The notes under the pieces were generated by a model. That model was given only the letters and a program-made list of their open reading frames with translations. It searched no databases and was not told the origin of the DNA. From positions 1-64,000 of the forward strand of contig NZ_FONV01000025.1 in assembly GCF_900113015.1 (NCBI RefSeq): a stretch of 64,000 nt of DNA, read 5' to 3'. Positions 17,146 through 25,521 of this stretch are shown piece by piece. The stretch comes from Actinoplanes philippinensis. GTDB lineage: Bacteria > Actinomycetota > Actinomycetes > Mycobacteriales > Micromonosporaceae. The number at the start of each line of letters is the position of its first letter. Positions within the stretch are counted from its first letter, which is position 1. The position numbers were made by a program, and so were the translations under genes.

Positions 17146-17868
17146 TCAGCCGCGGCTGACGGCTTCCTCGACGCCTGTCTCGTGCGGGCCCAGGAAGACC
17201 GGGTCTCGGGCGGTCAGCACGTCGGCGGCGGCCTTGACGGCGGCGCCGTATTCGCGGACCTCGCCTCGCAGCCACATCGCCTCGAAGACGCGGACGCTGT
17301 CGTCGCCCACACCGGTGGCCTCGATGCCCTGCTCCCGGCACAGGGTCACGGCCCGGGGGAGGTGGAAGGCCTGCGTCACGACGATCGCCTTGTTCACGCC
17401 GAAGATCTTGTGGGCGCGGACGCACGAGTCGTAGGTGTCGAATCCGGCGTGGTCGAGGACCACCCGGTCGGCGGGTACGCCGTGATCGACCAGCCAGGAC
17501 TGCATGGCGCCCGGCTCGTCGTAGGTCCACCGGCCGTGGTCGCCGGAGACGAGGATCGCCTTCACCCTGCCGTTGGCCAGCAGCTGGCGGGCGATCTCCA
17601 GGCGGGCGGCCAGGAACGCGGAAGGCTGGCCGTCGTCGCCGACCTGGGCGCCGAGCACCAGCGCCACCGGGGCGTCGGGCACCGATGACACGTCGTAGAT
17701 GTGGCCGTCGGCGGAGGTCCGTACCCAATGGGCGCAGGCGAGAGCGACGGCGACCGCGACCACACCGCCGACCGTGCCCATCGCCATCAGGCGGCGTAGC
17801 CGCCGCCAGGGGAAAAGCGTGCGCAGACGTGCCTTGAGCTGGGCCGGGAGAACGGGGCGGATCCGCAT
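17146..17868 (-). CDS. SanA/YdcF-type DUF218 membrane protein
   Basis: A 240-residue protein with one N-terminal transmembrane segment (about residues 28-47) after a basic cytoplasmic stretch, then a DUF218 domain (VALVLGAQVGDDGQPS, LVSGDHGRWTYDEP, VNKAIVVTQAFHLPRA). This is the SanA/vancomycin-exclusion group, linked in enterobacteria to envelope permeability; the molecular reaction is not settled. The ATG at 17868 is chosen because the membrane segment begins shortly after; upstream in-frame starts would overlap the divergent gene's control region. It converges with the GNAT gene ending at 16975. Confidence 0.85.
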   Translation of the reverse strand: MRIRPVLPAQLKARLRTLFPWRRLRRLMAMGTVGGVVAVAVALACAHWVRTSADGHIYDVSSVPDAPVALVLGAQVGDDGQPSAFLAARLEIARQLLANGRVKAILVSGDHGRWTYDEPGAMQSWLVDHGVPADRVVLDHAGFDTYDSCVRAHKIFGVNKAIVVTQAFHLPRAVTLCREQGIEATGVGDDSVRVFEAMWLRGEVREYGAAVKAAADVLTARDPVFLGPHETGVEEAVSRG

Positions 17869-17928
17869 CGGTCCGAGGATGGCAGACGGCGTCAACGGGC
17901 CGGGGAGGCTCGGTGGCAGCATGTGGCC

Positions 17929-18915
17929 ATGATCGATATCGCGCCTGATCGGGATCCGCTGGTTCGATGGGCGTTGCCGGCGCCGGGCGCCCGGGTGTGG
18001 CGGCGGCCGGAGGCGGTCGTCGTGGCCTGCGCTGCTCTGTCGCGGTGGGACCGGCTGGTGATCAACGGCGAGCCGGAGGCGGTGGCCGGGCTTCTGCGGC
18101 AGGTCCTGGCGGAGACCGGAGAGACATTTCGCCCATTCGGTACGGAAGAACTGGTCACCGAAGTCGTCGCCCGGATCCCGGAGCTGGAGGTCAGCGCCAC
18201 GTTCGCGTGGATGGAGACCACGGAGCCGGTCAAGCGTGCCCGCACGGGAGCGGACGGACCCGGCAGAGGGCGCGCGCACGCGGGCGGATCCGAGAGCGGG
18301 CGCTCGCGTGGCGACGGATCCGAGAGCGGGCGGGCGTGCGGCGACGGATCCGACAGGGGGCGGGCGCGTGGCGACGGACTCGAGAGCGGAGGGGCGCACG
18401 CGGCAGGCGGTGCCGTGCAGGCGAACGCGGCCGAGGTCCTCGAAGGCTCTGCCACGCAGGCGGATGAGGCCGGCGTCGTCGGAGGCAGTGCCACCGAGGC
18501 GGATGAGCGTGCGGGCACAGGAGCCGCGGGGCTTCGGCCGGTTTGGCTCGGGAAGCAGGAATGGCCCGAGGTGACCGCGCTGATCCGGGAGGCCTATCCG
18601 GAGTCCTATGCGTGGCCCGGCGACCCCGCGGTGCGGCGCTGGGCGGGTATCCGCGGCCTCGACGGTGAGCTGCTGACGGTCGCCGCCGAGGCGTGGTCGA
18701 CGCCGGAGATCGGGTTCATGTCGGGGGTGGCCACCCGCCCAGCGGCGCGCGGGCGGGGCCTCGGGGCGGACATCTGCGCGTTCGTCGCCGACGAGCTGCT
18801 GCCCGGCCGGGAGCGGGTGGCTCTGCTGGTGGACTACTGGAACACGGCGGCGGTGGCCACGTACACCGGCTTGGGGTTTGCGACCCGGCGGGTTGCCGCC
18901 GCCCGCCGCCGCTGA
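17929..18915 (+). CDS. Split GNAT acetyltransferase with repeat linker
   Basis: A 328-residue GNAT-type protein. Residues 1-100 form an N-terminal domain (WRRPEAVVVACAALSRWDRLVINGEPEAVAGLL) and about 205-328 a C-terminal FR47-like acetyltransferase domain with the CoA motif RPAARGRGLGADI and the strand TAAVATYTGLGFATRR. Between them lies a roughly 90-residue Gly/Ser/Arg/Ala-rich linker containing 30-bp tandem repeats. Two-domain proteins of this plan occur in actinobacteria; the long repeat linker is unusual. ATG 17929 is preferred, and GTG 17923 in the same frame is possible. The acceptor is unknown. Confidence 0.75.
   Translation: MIDIAPDRDPLVRWALPAPGARVWRRPEAVVVACAALSRWDRLVINGEPEAVAGLLRQVLAETGETFRPFGTEELVTEVVARIPELEVSATFAWMETTEPVKRARTGADGPGRGRAHAGGSESGRSRGDGSESGRACGDGSDRGRARGDGLESGGAHAAGGAVQANAAEVLEGSATQADEAGVVGGSATEADERAGTGAAGLRPVWLGKQEWPEVTALIREAYPESYAWPGDPAVRRWAGIRGLDGELLTVAAEAWSTPEIGFMSGVATRPAARGRGLGADICAFVADELLPGRERVALLVDYWNTAAVATYTGLGFATRRVAAARRR
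18286..18405 (+). repeat. Four 30-bp in-frame tandem repeats
   Basis: Four 30-bp units starting ggatccgagagcggg, progressively diverged, encode decapeptides such as GSESGRSRGD in the linker of the split GNAT protein. The unit length keeps the reading frame. Confidence 0.85.
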
Positions 18916-18952
18916 CCCCGGCGAGTGACACGACCGGCGGTGGGTGGGGGAA

Positions 18953-19750
18953 CTATCCGGCCCGGCGGGCCGTGTAGAGCAGGTACTCCCAGTCCATGGC
19001 GCCGTCGCCGGTGTCGTGGCGTTCGGCGAGGGCGACGAGTTCGGCGTCCAGGGCGGCGACGCGGGCCGGATCGTCGGCGATGTTGCGGTAGACGGCGATC
19101 GTCGGGCCGTAGTTGCTCTTGAAGTAGTCGCGGAACGCGGCGGCCGTGCGGAAGTGGTCGACGCGCAGGGAGCGGCGTTCCACGGTCACGCCGGTGACGT
19201 GATCACCGAACAGGGACGCGAGGTGGGCCGGGTCACCCCACAGCGGCGGCGGCTGCGCGCCGGGCGGGGGCGGGGCGGCGTACGGCTTCATGGTCGCGAA
19301 CATCTGCCCGATGAAGCCTTCCGGGGTCCAGTTGGCGAGCCCGATGGTGCCGCCGGGCCGGCACACCCGGACCAGTTCCCCGGCGGCCGCGGTGTGGAAC
19401 GGCGCGAACATGACGCCGATGCACGAGATCACCGTGTCGAAGGCGGCGGTCTCGAAGGGCAGGTCCTCGGCGTCGGCTTCGGTCCAGGTCAGGCCGACGG
19501 GGGAGTTCTTCTCGCCGACGGCCAGCAGTTCGGGGGTGAGATCACTGGCCGTGACGGTGGCGCCGGTCCTGGCCGCGGGAACGGCGGCGTTCCCGGTGCC
19601 CGCGCCGACGTCGAGGACTTTCTGGCCGGGGCCGATGCCGGCGGCTTCGACCAGCGCCGGTCCGAGGGGTGCGACGAGTTCGGAGGCGACCGCTGGGTAG
19701 TCGCCGGAGGCCCACATGGCACGGTGCTTGGTCTTCACAGTTGTCGTCAT
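18953..19750 (-). CDS. Class I SAM-dependent methyltransferase
   Basis: A 265-residue methyltransferase of the UbiE/Methyltransf_11 type. The SAM-binding motif I is VLDVGAGTGN (about residues 45-54), with the acidic residue at the end of strand 2 (TASDLTPEL), EADAEDLPF as motif II and RPGGTIGLANW as motif III. The substrate is unknown; a small molecule is likely. The ATG at 19750 starts close to the divergent HxlR gene, and the 73-bp gap between them holds a palindrome. The frame is open upstream, but that part overlaps the regulator gene and is not protein-like. The product is cytoplasmic. Confidence 0.88.
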   Translation of the reverse strand: MTTTVKTKHRAMWASGDYPAVASELVAPLGPALVEAAGIGPGQKVLDVGAGTGNAAVPAARTGATVTASDLTPELLAVGEKNSPVGLTWTEADAEDLPFETAAFDTVISCIGVMFAPFHTAAAGELVRVCRPGGTIGLANWTPEGFIGQMFATMKPYAAPPPPGAQPPPLWGDPAHLASLFGDHVTGVTVERRSLRVDHFRTAAAFRDYFKSNYGPTIAVYRNIADDPARVAALDAELVALAERHDTGDGAMDWEYLLYTARRAG

Positions 19751-19787
19751 GTCACCGACAGTAGGGATCCGCGGGTGGCCCGGCCTA

Positions 19788-19802
19788 GTACACGATGTGT
19801 AC
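19788..19802. promoter_or_regulatory. HxlR operator palindrome
   Basis: GTACACGATGTGTAC has perfect 6-bp arms around a 3-bp centre and lies in the 73-bp gap between the divergent methyltransferase and HxlR genes, 22 bp before the regulator ATG. HxlR regulators commonly bind GTAC-containing palindromes, so this is a good operator candidate for both genes. Confidence 0.6.
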
Positions 19803-19823
19803 CGGCGAGAGGAGACCACCGGA

Positions 19824-20510
19824 ATGGGTGCGTCGTACGGGCAGTTCTGCCCGGTTGCGAAGGCGATGGAGCTGCTCGACGAGCGGTGGACGATGCTGGT
19901 GATCCGGGAGCTGATGGCCGGGAGCCGCCGGTTCAACGATCTGCGGCGGGGGCTGCCACGGATGTCGCCCACGCTGCTGTCGCGGCGGCTGCAGCAGCTG
20001 TCCGCGGCCGGTGTGGTCGAGCGGCGGGAGTCGGGCGCCGAGGTGGAGTACGAGCTGACCACGGCGGGCCTGGAGTTGCGGCCGATCGTGGTGGCCCTGG
20101 GCGAGTGGGGCACCCGGTGGATTCCCGAACTCGGCGACCGTGACCTGGATCCGAAGCTGCTGCTGTGGGACATGCACCGGTCGGTGGATCACGGCGCGGT
20201 GCCGGCCCGGCGCACGGTGCTGCAGTTCCGGTTCCCGGCGGCGCCGGCGAGGGTACGCGACTGGTGGCTGGTGATCACGCCGGCCGAGGCCGACATCTGT
20301 GATGTCGACCCCGGTCACGACGTGGACGTGCTGGTGACCGCCGACCTGCGCTGCCTGACCGACGTGTGGCGCGGGGAGCGTACGTGGGCGTCCGGCCTGC
20401 GGTCGGGTGAGCTGGCGTTCCAGGGGCCGGAGGAGCTGCGCCGCGCCCTGCCCGCGTGGTTCCGGCAGTTCGCTTTCGCCGCCGTCCCCCGGCCGCAACC
20501 GGTCAGCTGA
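19824..20510 (+). CDS. HxlR-family regulator with C-terminal SCP2-like domain
   Basis: A 228-residue regulator. Residues about 5-100 are an HxlR winged helix (GQFCPVAKAMELLDERWTMLVIREL, then LSRRLQQLSAAGVVERR). The C-terminal half (about 125-225: LQFRFPAAPARVRDWWLVI, DVDVLVTADLRCLTDVWRGE) resembles an SCP2 sterol-carrier-like ligand-binding domain, giving a longer protein than the usual 110-150 residues. That architecture suggests a hydrophobic effector, which is inference. The ATG is preceded by GAGAGGAG. It probably controls the divergent methyltransferase. Its 3' end overlaps the convergent GH3 gene by 8 bp. Confidence 0.85.
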   Translation: MGASYGQFCPVAKAMELLDERWTMLVIRELMAGSRRFNDLRRGLPRMSPTLLSRRLQQLSAAGVVERRESGAEVEYELTTAGLELRPIVVALGEWGTRWIPELGDRDLDPKLLLWDMHRSVDHGAVPARRTVLQFRFPAAPARVRDWWLVITPAEADICDVDPGHDVDVLVTADLRCLTDVWRGERTWASGLRSGELAFQGPEELRRALPAWFRQFAFAAVPRPQPVS

Positions 20511-22740
20511 TCCGGAACTTGGCGGCGAGCAGCGCCGACGGCCGTGAGTTCGGCCCGACCAGCAGCTCGAAGTCACCGGCTTCGACGACCCGCTTCCCGT
20601 CGGCGTCGACGAGCGTGATGTCCGCGGCCGCCACCTCGACGGCGACCGTGACGCTCTCCCCGGCCGGCACGGTGACCTGCCGGTACGCCTTCAGCTCGCG
20701 GCTCGCCCAGGTGACGCTGGTGACCAGGTCGCTGACGTAGACCTGCACGGTCTCCAGCGCCGGCCGGGTCCCGGTGTTGCTGAGCCGCACGGTGGCCCGG
20801 ACCACTCCGTCGGCGGCCACGTCCGGCTCCTCGATGCTGAGCCCGTCGTAGGTGATGGTCGTGTAGCTGAGCCCCTCACCGAAGGCGAACAGCGGGTCCT
20901 GCGTGAGGTCCGCGTACCGGGAGCCGTGCTGGCCGCGGGTCTGGTTGTAGAAGACCGGCTGCTGTCCGGCGTGCCGGGCGGCCGAGATCGGCATCCGCCC
21001 GGTCGGCTCGATCAGGCCGAGCAGGAGTTCCGCGATCGCCTGCCCGCCGCGCATGCCCGGGTTGAACGCCTGCACGATCGCGGCCGCGCCGAGCGCCGAC
21101 TCCGGCAGCGCGTGCGGTTTGCCGTCGATCAGCACGACGATCATCGGGGTGCCGGTGGTGGCGACCGCGTCGAGCAGCGCGATCTGCCCGCCCTGGAGTT
21201 CCAGGGTGGCTGTCGACTTGTGCTCGCCGTTGAGGTTGACGGTGTCGCCGACGACCACGATCGCGTAGTCGGCGGCGGCTGCGGTGGCCGCCGCGGCGGC
21301 GATGCGGGCCGGGTCGGCGGGCACGCCCACCGAGATCGGCGGGCGGGGCTGGCCGTCCGGGAACGTCTCACCCTCCGGGTCGGGGACGAGCTTCTCGATC
21401 TCCACGGCCGGGTCGAAGTCCAGCTGCCAGCCGTCGGGCAGCAGCTCACGCAGGCCGTCGAGGACGGTGGTGGTCAGCTCCCGCGGGTGGCCGTCGGGCA
21501 GCCAGTCGACCTGTCCGGAGTCGCCGGCCCAGTCGCCGAGCTGGGTGGACACGTCGTCGGCGTTGGGGCCGAGCAGCGCGATGCGCTTCGACGGGGCGGC
21601 CGCGAGGGGCAGCACGCCGTCGTTGCGCAGCAGAACCAGGGATCGGCGGGCGATCTCCAGGTTGAGGGCCACGTGTGCGGGGTTGCCGATGACCTCGGCC
21701 TGGCGGGCGGCGTCCGGGGTGCGGGGGTTCTCGAAGAGGCCCAGCTCGAACTTCAGGCGCAGGATCCGCCGTACCGCCGCATCGATGTCGTCCTCACCGA
21801 GGATGCCGCGCCGGATCGCCTCCTGAGCGCCTTCGAAGAAGGCCGGCGTCGTCATGATCAGGTCGTTGCCGGCCTTGACGGCGACCGCTGCGGCCTCGGC
21901 GTAGTCGGCGCAGACCTTCTGCTCCCAGACCATCCGGCCGACGTTGTCCCAGTCGGTGACGAGGGTGCCGGTGAAGCCCCACTCCTCCTTGAGGACGTCG
22001 TTGAGCAGCCACTTGTTGGCGGTGATGGGGACGCCGTCCATTGACTGGTAGCCGAGCATGAAGACCCGGCAGCCCTCGGCGGCGGCCCGCTCGAACGGCG
22101 GGAGGAACCAGGAGCGCAGCTTGCGGCGGCTGATGTCGGCCTCGCTGGCGTCGCGGCCGCCCTGGGTCTCGGAGTATCCGGCGAAGTGCTTGGCGGTGGC
22201 CAGGATCGCGGTCGGGTCGGTGAGGCCGTCGCCCTGGTATCCGCGGATCATGGCGGCGCCCAGCTCGGAGATCAGGTACGGGTCTTCGCCGAACGTCTCG
22301 TCGACGCGGCCCCACCGCAGGTCACGGGCGATGCAGAGGACCGGTGAGAAGGTCCAGTGGACGCCGGTGGCGGCGGCTTCCACAGCGGTGGCCCGGGCGA
22401 CCCGTTCGACGAGCGTAGAGTCCCAGGAGGCCGCCATGGCGAGCTGAGTGGGGAAGACCGTGGCGCCGGGCCAGAAGGCGTGCCCGTGGATGCAGTCCTC
22501 GGCGGTGATCAGCGGGATCCGCAGCCGCGTCCGGGAGACCAGCTCGGCGGCCTCGACGAGTTTGGCGGGGGAGGTGTGCAGGATCGATCCGGCCAGTTTC
22601 TCCAGGACGATCTCGCCGATGTCCTGCCGGGCGTCGAGCTGGAGCATCTGGCCGACCTTCTCGGGAAGAGTCATCCGGCCCAGCAGATCCTCGACACGCT
22701 CTCGCACCGGGAGCGAGGAGTCCTGATATGGCAAGGGCAT
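20503..22740 (-). CDS. Glycoside hydrolase family 3 beta-glycosidase
   Basis: A 745-residue GH3 enzyme of the beta-glucosidase/beta-xylosidase type. It has an N-terminal TIM-barrel (about 12-330) with KHFAGY near 184 and the nucleophile Asp263 in VTDWDNV. A C-terminal alpha/beta sandwich (about 365-590) includes VVVGDTVNLNGEHKS, and a fibronectin III-like domain (about 640-740) closes the protein. No signal peptide is present, so it should act in the cytoplasm on imported oligosaccharides. The exact sugar cannot be fixed from sequence. The ATG at 22740 opens directly onto the conserved N-terminus (PYQDSSLPVRERVEDLLGRMT). Three palindromes upstream suggest control by a LacI-type regulator. Confidence 0.93.
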   Translation of the reverse strand: MPLPYQDSSLPVRERVEDLLGRMTLPEKVGQMLQLDARQDIGEIVLEKLAGSILHTSPAKLVEAAELVSRTRLRIPLITAEDCIHGHAFWPGATVFPTQLAMAASWDSTLVERVARATAVEAAATGVHWTFSPVLCIARDLRWGRVDETFGEDPYLISELGAAMIRGYQGDGLTDPTAILATAKHFAGYSETQGGRDASEADISRRKLRSWFLPPFERAAAEGCRVFMLGYQSMDGVPITANKWLLNDVLKEEWGFTGTLVTDWDNVGRMVWEQKVCADYAEAAAVAVKAGNDLIMTTPAFFEGAQEAIRRGILGEDDIDAAVRRILRLKFELGLFENPRTPDAARQAEVIGNPAHVALNLEIARRSLVLLRNDGVLPLAAAPSKRIALLGPNADDVSTQLGDWAGDSGQVDWLPDGHPRELTTTVLDGLRELLPDGWQLDFDPAVEIEKLVPDPEGETFPDGQPRPPISVGVPADPARIAAAAATAAAADYAIVVVGDTVNLNGEHKSTATLELQGGQIALLDAVATTGTPMIVVLIDGKPHALPESALGAAAIVQAFNPGMRGGQAIAELLLGLIEPTGRMPISAARHAGQQPVFYNQTRGQHGSRYADLTQDPLFAFGEGLSYTTITYDGLSIEEPDVAADGVVRATVRLSNTGTRPALETVQVYVSDLVTSVTWASRELKAYRQVTVPAGESVTVAVEVAAADITLVDADGKRVVEAGDFELLVGPNSRPSALLAAKFRIS

Positions 22741-22767
22741 GAGTTTCTCCGATGGGTCTGCCGAACG

Positions 22768-22829
22768 CGAACGGTTCGGAGTCTTCCACGTACGGAACCG
22801 GTTCCGGCACCCCGCTACGGTTCCGGAAC
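22768..22829. promoter_or_regulatory. Three stacked palindromes upstream of GH3
   Basis: CGAACGGTTCG (22768-22778), CGGAACCGGTTCCG (22793-22806) and GTTCCGGAAC (22820-22829) share the GAAC/GTTC core and lie 28-89 bp upstream of the GH3 ATG. Even-length CG-centred palindromes of this sort are typical LacI-family operators. No cognate regulator gene is adjacent. Confidence 0.6.
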
Positions 22830-22942
22830 TTCATCCGCCGGGAAGGCTTTGTGGGAGGCGATTGTTAGGAGGTGTCGGTAAGGTCCTAAGCGGATCGGAC
22901 GCAGTGAAGTCTATTGATTACGCACGGTGAAAGTGGAGGACC

Positions 22943-24232
22943 ATGGGTTCGGCTGACCGGGTTCTGCGGCGGACCGCCGACGCGATCGAGCACATAACCG
23001 GCATCTGCTTCAAGACCGGCCCGCCGCGGCAGATCGGTGTCGAGCTGGAGTGGACCACGCATCCGGCCGCCGACCCGTCCGCGTACCTGACGGCCGGCGA
23101 CCTCGTCGAGGCTCTGGGTGTGCATACCCCGGCGGCCCTCGGCAATCCACATCCCGTGCCGCTGCCCGGCGGTGGCACGGTCACCGTCGAGCCGGGCCTG
23201 CAGATCGAGATCTCCTCGGCGCCCGCCGGCTCGCTCGCCGAGCTGCACGCCGCGGTCACCGCCGACCGGGAGATCCTCGCGGGGCTGCTGGCGAGCCGGG
23301 GGATCATCCTCGGCGACCACGGCCTGGACCCGTTCCGGGAGCCCCGCCGCACCCTGGACACCCCGCGTTACGCGGCCATGGACCGCGCCTTCGACAGCGC
23401 CGGCCGCACCATGATGGGCTCCACCGCGGGGCTCCAGGTGTGCTTCGACGCCGGCGAGGCCGGTCAGATCCCGATCCGCTGGGCGGCCCTGCACGAGGTC
23501 GGTCCGGCGATGCTGGCCCTGTTCGCCAACTCACCACGGCACGGCTGGGCGTCCGCCCGGACGGCGACCTGGCACGGCATCGACGCACGGCGCTCCGGGC
23601 CGGTCCCGTCGTCCGCCGATCCGGCGGTGAGCTGGGCTCACTACGCGGTTCAGGCGCCACTGCTCTGCGTGCGGCGCGACCACGGCCGGTGGGACGTGCC
23701 ACCCGGCGTGACGATGGCCGACTGGATCGAGGCGGGCGGCATCGAGGGTGGCCCGGCCGGTTCCGGCCGGATCGGCGGGCGGCGCATCGGCCCGCGACGG
23801 CAACGGCCACCGCAGCTCATCGACCCGGTCACCCGGCCACCGACGATCGCGGATCTCGACTATCACCTCAACACCCTCTTTCCGCCGGTACGGCCACGCG
23901 GCTACCTGGAGGTCCGCTACCTCGACACCCAGCCCGGCGACGAGTGGATCGCCCCGGCCGCGGTGCTGGCCGCGCTGCTGTCCGACGACACGCTCACCGA
24001 CCGTGCCCGCGAGCTGGCCGCCCCGGCCGCCGGCCGCTGGCACGCCGCCGCCCGGTCCGGTCTCGCCGACCGGCCGGTGCGCCGGGCCGCCGCCGGTCTG
24101 GCCGACCTGGCCTGCCGCAACCTCGACCGGACCGGCCTGCCCCCGGCGGTCCGCGACACCGTGACCGGCATCGTCTCCCGCCGCCTGCGGGAGGCCGTGT
24201 CCGGACGACCCCGAGAGGACATTTGGGTATGA
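22943..24232 (+). CDS. egtA: Ergothioneine biosynthesis glutamate-cysteine ligase EgtA
   Basis: A 429-residue GCS2-type ligase that makes gamma-glutamylcysteine, the sulfur donor for ergothioneine. Family features include IGVELEWTTHP near residue 32, VEPGLQIEISSAP near 80-92, the core MMGSTAGLQVCFDAG and the late YLEVRYLDTQPGDEW. The ATG has a GGAGG ribosome site 4-5 bases upstream. The stop overlaps the egtB start by 4 nt. It is the first gene of a four-gene egt run, and its promoter shares the intergenic space with the GH3 gene. The identification rests on both sequence and neighbours. Confidence 0.95.
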   Translation: MGSADRVLRRTADAIEHITGICFKTGPPRQIGVELEWTTHPAADPSAYLTAGDLVEALGVHTPAALGNPHPVPLPGGGTVTVEPGLQIEISSAPAGSLAELHAAVTADREILAGLLASRGIILGDHGLDPFREPRRTLDTPRYAAMDRAFDSAGRTMMGSTAGLQVCFDAGEAGQIPIRWAALHEVGPAMLALFANSPRHGWASARTATWHGIDARRSGPVPSSADPAVSWAHYAVQAPLLCVRRDHGRWDVPPGVTMADWIEAGGIEGGPAGSGRIGGRRIGPRRQRPPQLIDPVTRPPTIADLDYHLNTLFPPVRPRGYLEVRYLDTQPGDEWIAPAAVLAALLSDDTLTDRARELAAPAAGRWHAAARSGLADRPVRRAAAGLADLACRNLDRTGLPPAVRDTVTGIVSRRLREAVSGRPREDIWV

Positions 24233-25521
24233 CCGACGATCTTCGGCTGTCCATCGCTGCCGACCTGGAGCGCGCCCGGGCCCGGACGGCGCTGCTCACC
24301 GACTCCGTCGACGACGACGACCTCACCCGGCAGCACTCCCCGCTGATGTCCCCGCTGGTCTGGGACCTGGCGCACGTCGGCAATCAGGAGGAGCTGTGGC
24401 TGGTCCGCGACGTGGGCGGCCGTGACCCGCTCCGGCAGGACATCGACGAGCTCTACGACGCGTTCAAGCACTCCCGCCGCGACCGGCCGGCGTTGCCCCT
24501 GCTCAGCCCGGCCGAGGCCCGCGCCTACACCGCGCAGGTGCGCGACAAGGTGTTCGACGTGCTGGACCGGACCAGGTTCGGCCCGGAGAGCCGGCTGCTC
24601 GACGGCGGGTTCGCGTTCGGCATGATCGTCCAGCACGAGCAGCAGCACGACGAGACCATGCTGGCCACGCACCAGCTGCGGTCCGGCGCGCCGGTGCTGT
24701 CCGCGCCGGCGCCGCCCCCGGCCGCGGCCCCGGTCTCCGGCGAGGTTCTCGTCCCCTCGGGCAGATTCCAGATGGGTACGGACATCGAGCCCTGGGCCCT
24801 CGACAACGAACGCCCCGCCCACCCGGTCGACGTGGACGCCTTCTGGATCGACGCCGCCCCGGTCACCAACGGCGACTACCTGGCGTTCATGGACGCCGGT
24901 GGCTACGACGACCCCCGCTGGTGGAGCGAGCGCGGCTGGGCCCACCGCAACCAGGCCGGCCTGGACAGCCCGCTGCACTGGATCCGCGACCGTGACGGCT
25001 GGCTGCGTGACCGGTTCGGTCACGTCGAGCCGGTGAACCCGGCCGAGCCGGTCGTCCACGTCTGCTTCTTCGAGGCCGAGGCCTACGCCGCGTGGGCCGG
25101 GAAACGCCTGCCCACCGAGGCCGAGTGGGAGAAGGCCGCCCGCTGGGACCCGGCGACCGGCCGCTCCCGCCGCTACCCGTGGGGCGACGACCCGCCCGCG
25201 GCCCGGCACGCCAATCTCGGCCAGCGGCACCTCGGTCCGGCCCCGGTCGGCGCCTACCCGGACGGCGCGTCGCCACAGGGCGTGCACCAGCTGATCGGTG
25301 ACGTCTGGGAGTGGACCTCCTCCGGCTTCCACGGTTACCCGGGGTTCGCGGCGTTCCCTTACCGCGAGTATTCGGAGGTGTTCTTCGGCGGCGACTACCG
25401 GGTGCTGCGCGGCGGGTCGTTCGGCACCGACGCGGCCGCCTGCCGGGGCACCTTCCGCAACTGGGACCACCCGATCCGGCGGCAGATCTTCAGCGGGTTC
25501 CGCTGCGCACGGGACGCCTGA
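24229..25521 (+). CDS. egtB: Iron(II)-dependent sulfoxide synthase EgtB
   Basis: A 430-residue non-haem iron enzyme that joins gamma-glutamylcysteine to hercynine with O2, forming the C-S bond of ergothioneine. An N-terminal DinB-like domain supplies the three iron-binding histidines: His49 (DLAHVGNQEE), His136 and His140 (HEQQHDE). The C-terminal formylglycine-generating-enzyme-like domain (about 175-430) shows FQMGTD, RLPTEAEWEKAARW, GDVWEWTSS and VLRGGSF. All three iron ligands are intact. The start overlaps egtA by 4 nt, and the stop overlaps egtC by 1 nt (TGATG). Confidence 0.96.
   Translation: MTDDLRLSIAADLERARARTALLTDSVDDDDLTRQHSPLMSPLVWDLAHVGNQEELWLVRDVGGRDPLRQDIDELYDAFKHSRRDRPALPLLSPAEARAYTAQVRDKVFDVLDRTRFGPESRLLDGGFAFGMIVQHEQQHDETMLATHQLRSGAPVLSAPAPPPAAAPVSGEVLVPSGRFQMGTDIEPWALDNERPAHPVDVDAFWIDAAPVTNGDYLAFMDAGGYDDPRWWSERGWAHRNQAGLDSPLHWIRDRDGWLRDRFGHVEPVNPAEPVVHVCFFEAEAYAAWAGKRLPTEAEWEKAARWDPATGRSRRYPWGDDPPAARHANLGQRHLGPAPVGAYPDGASPQGVHQLIGDVWEWTSSGFHGYPGFAAFPYREYSEVFFGGDYRVLRGGSFGTDAAACRGTFRNWDHPIRRQIFSGFRCARDA

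Noticed and set aside
16352..18405. Insertion-sequence remnant explaining the GNAT repeats
   Set aside because: The 18-bp and 30-bp units differ from each other, have no terminal inverted repeats or target duplications, and keep the reading frame.
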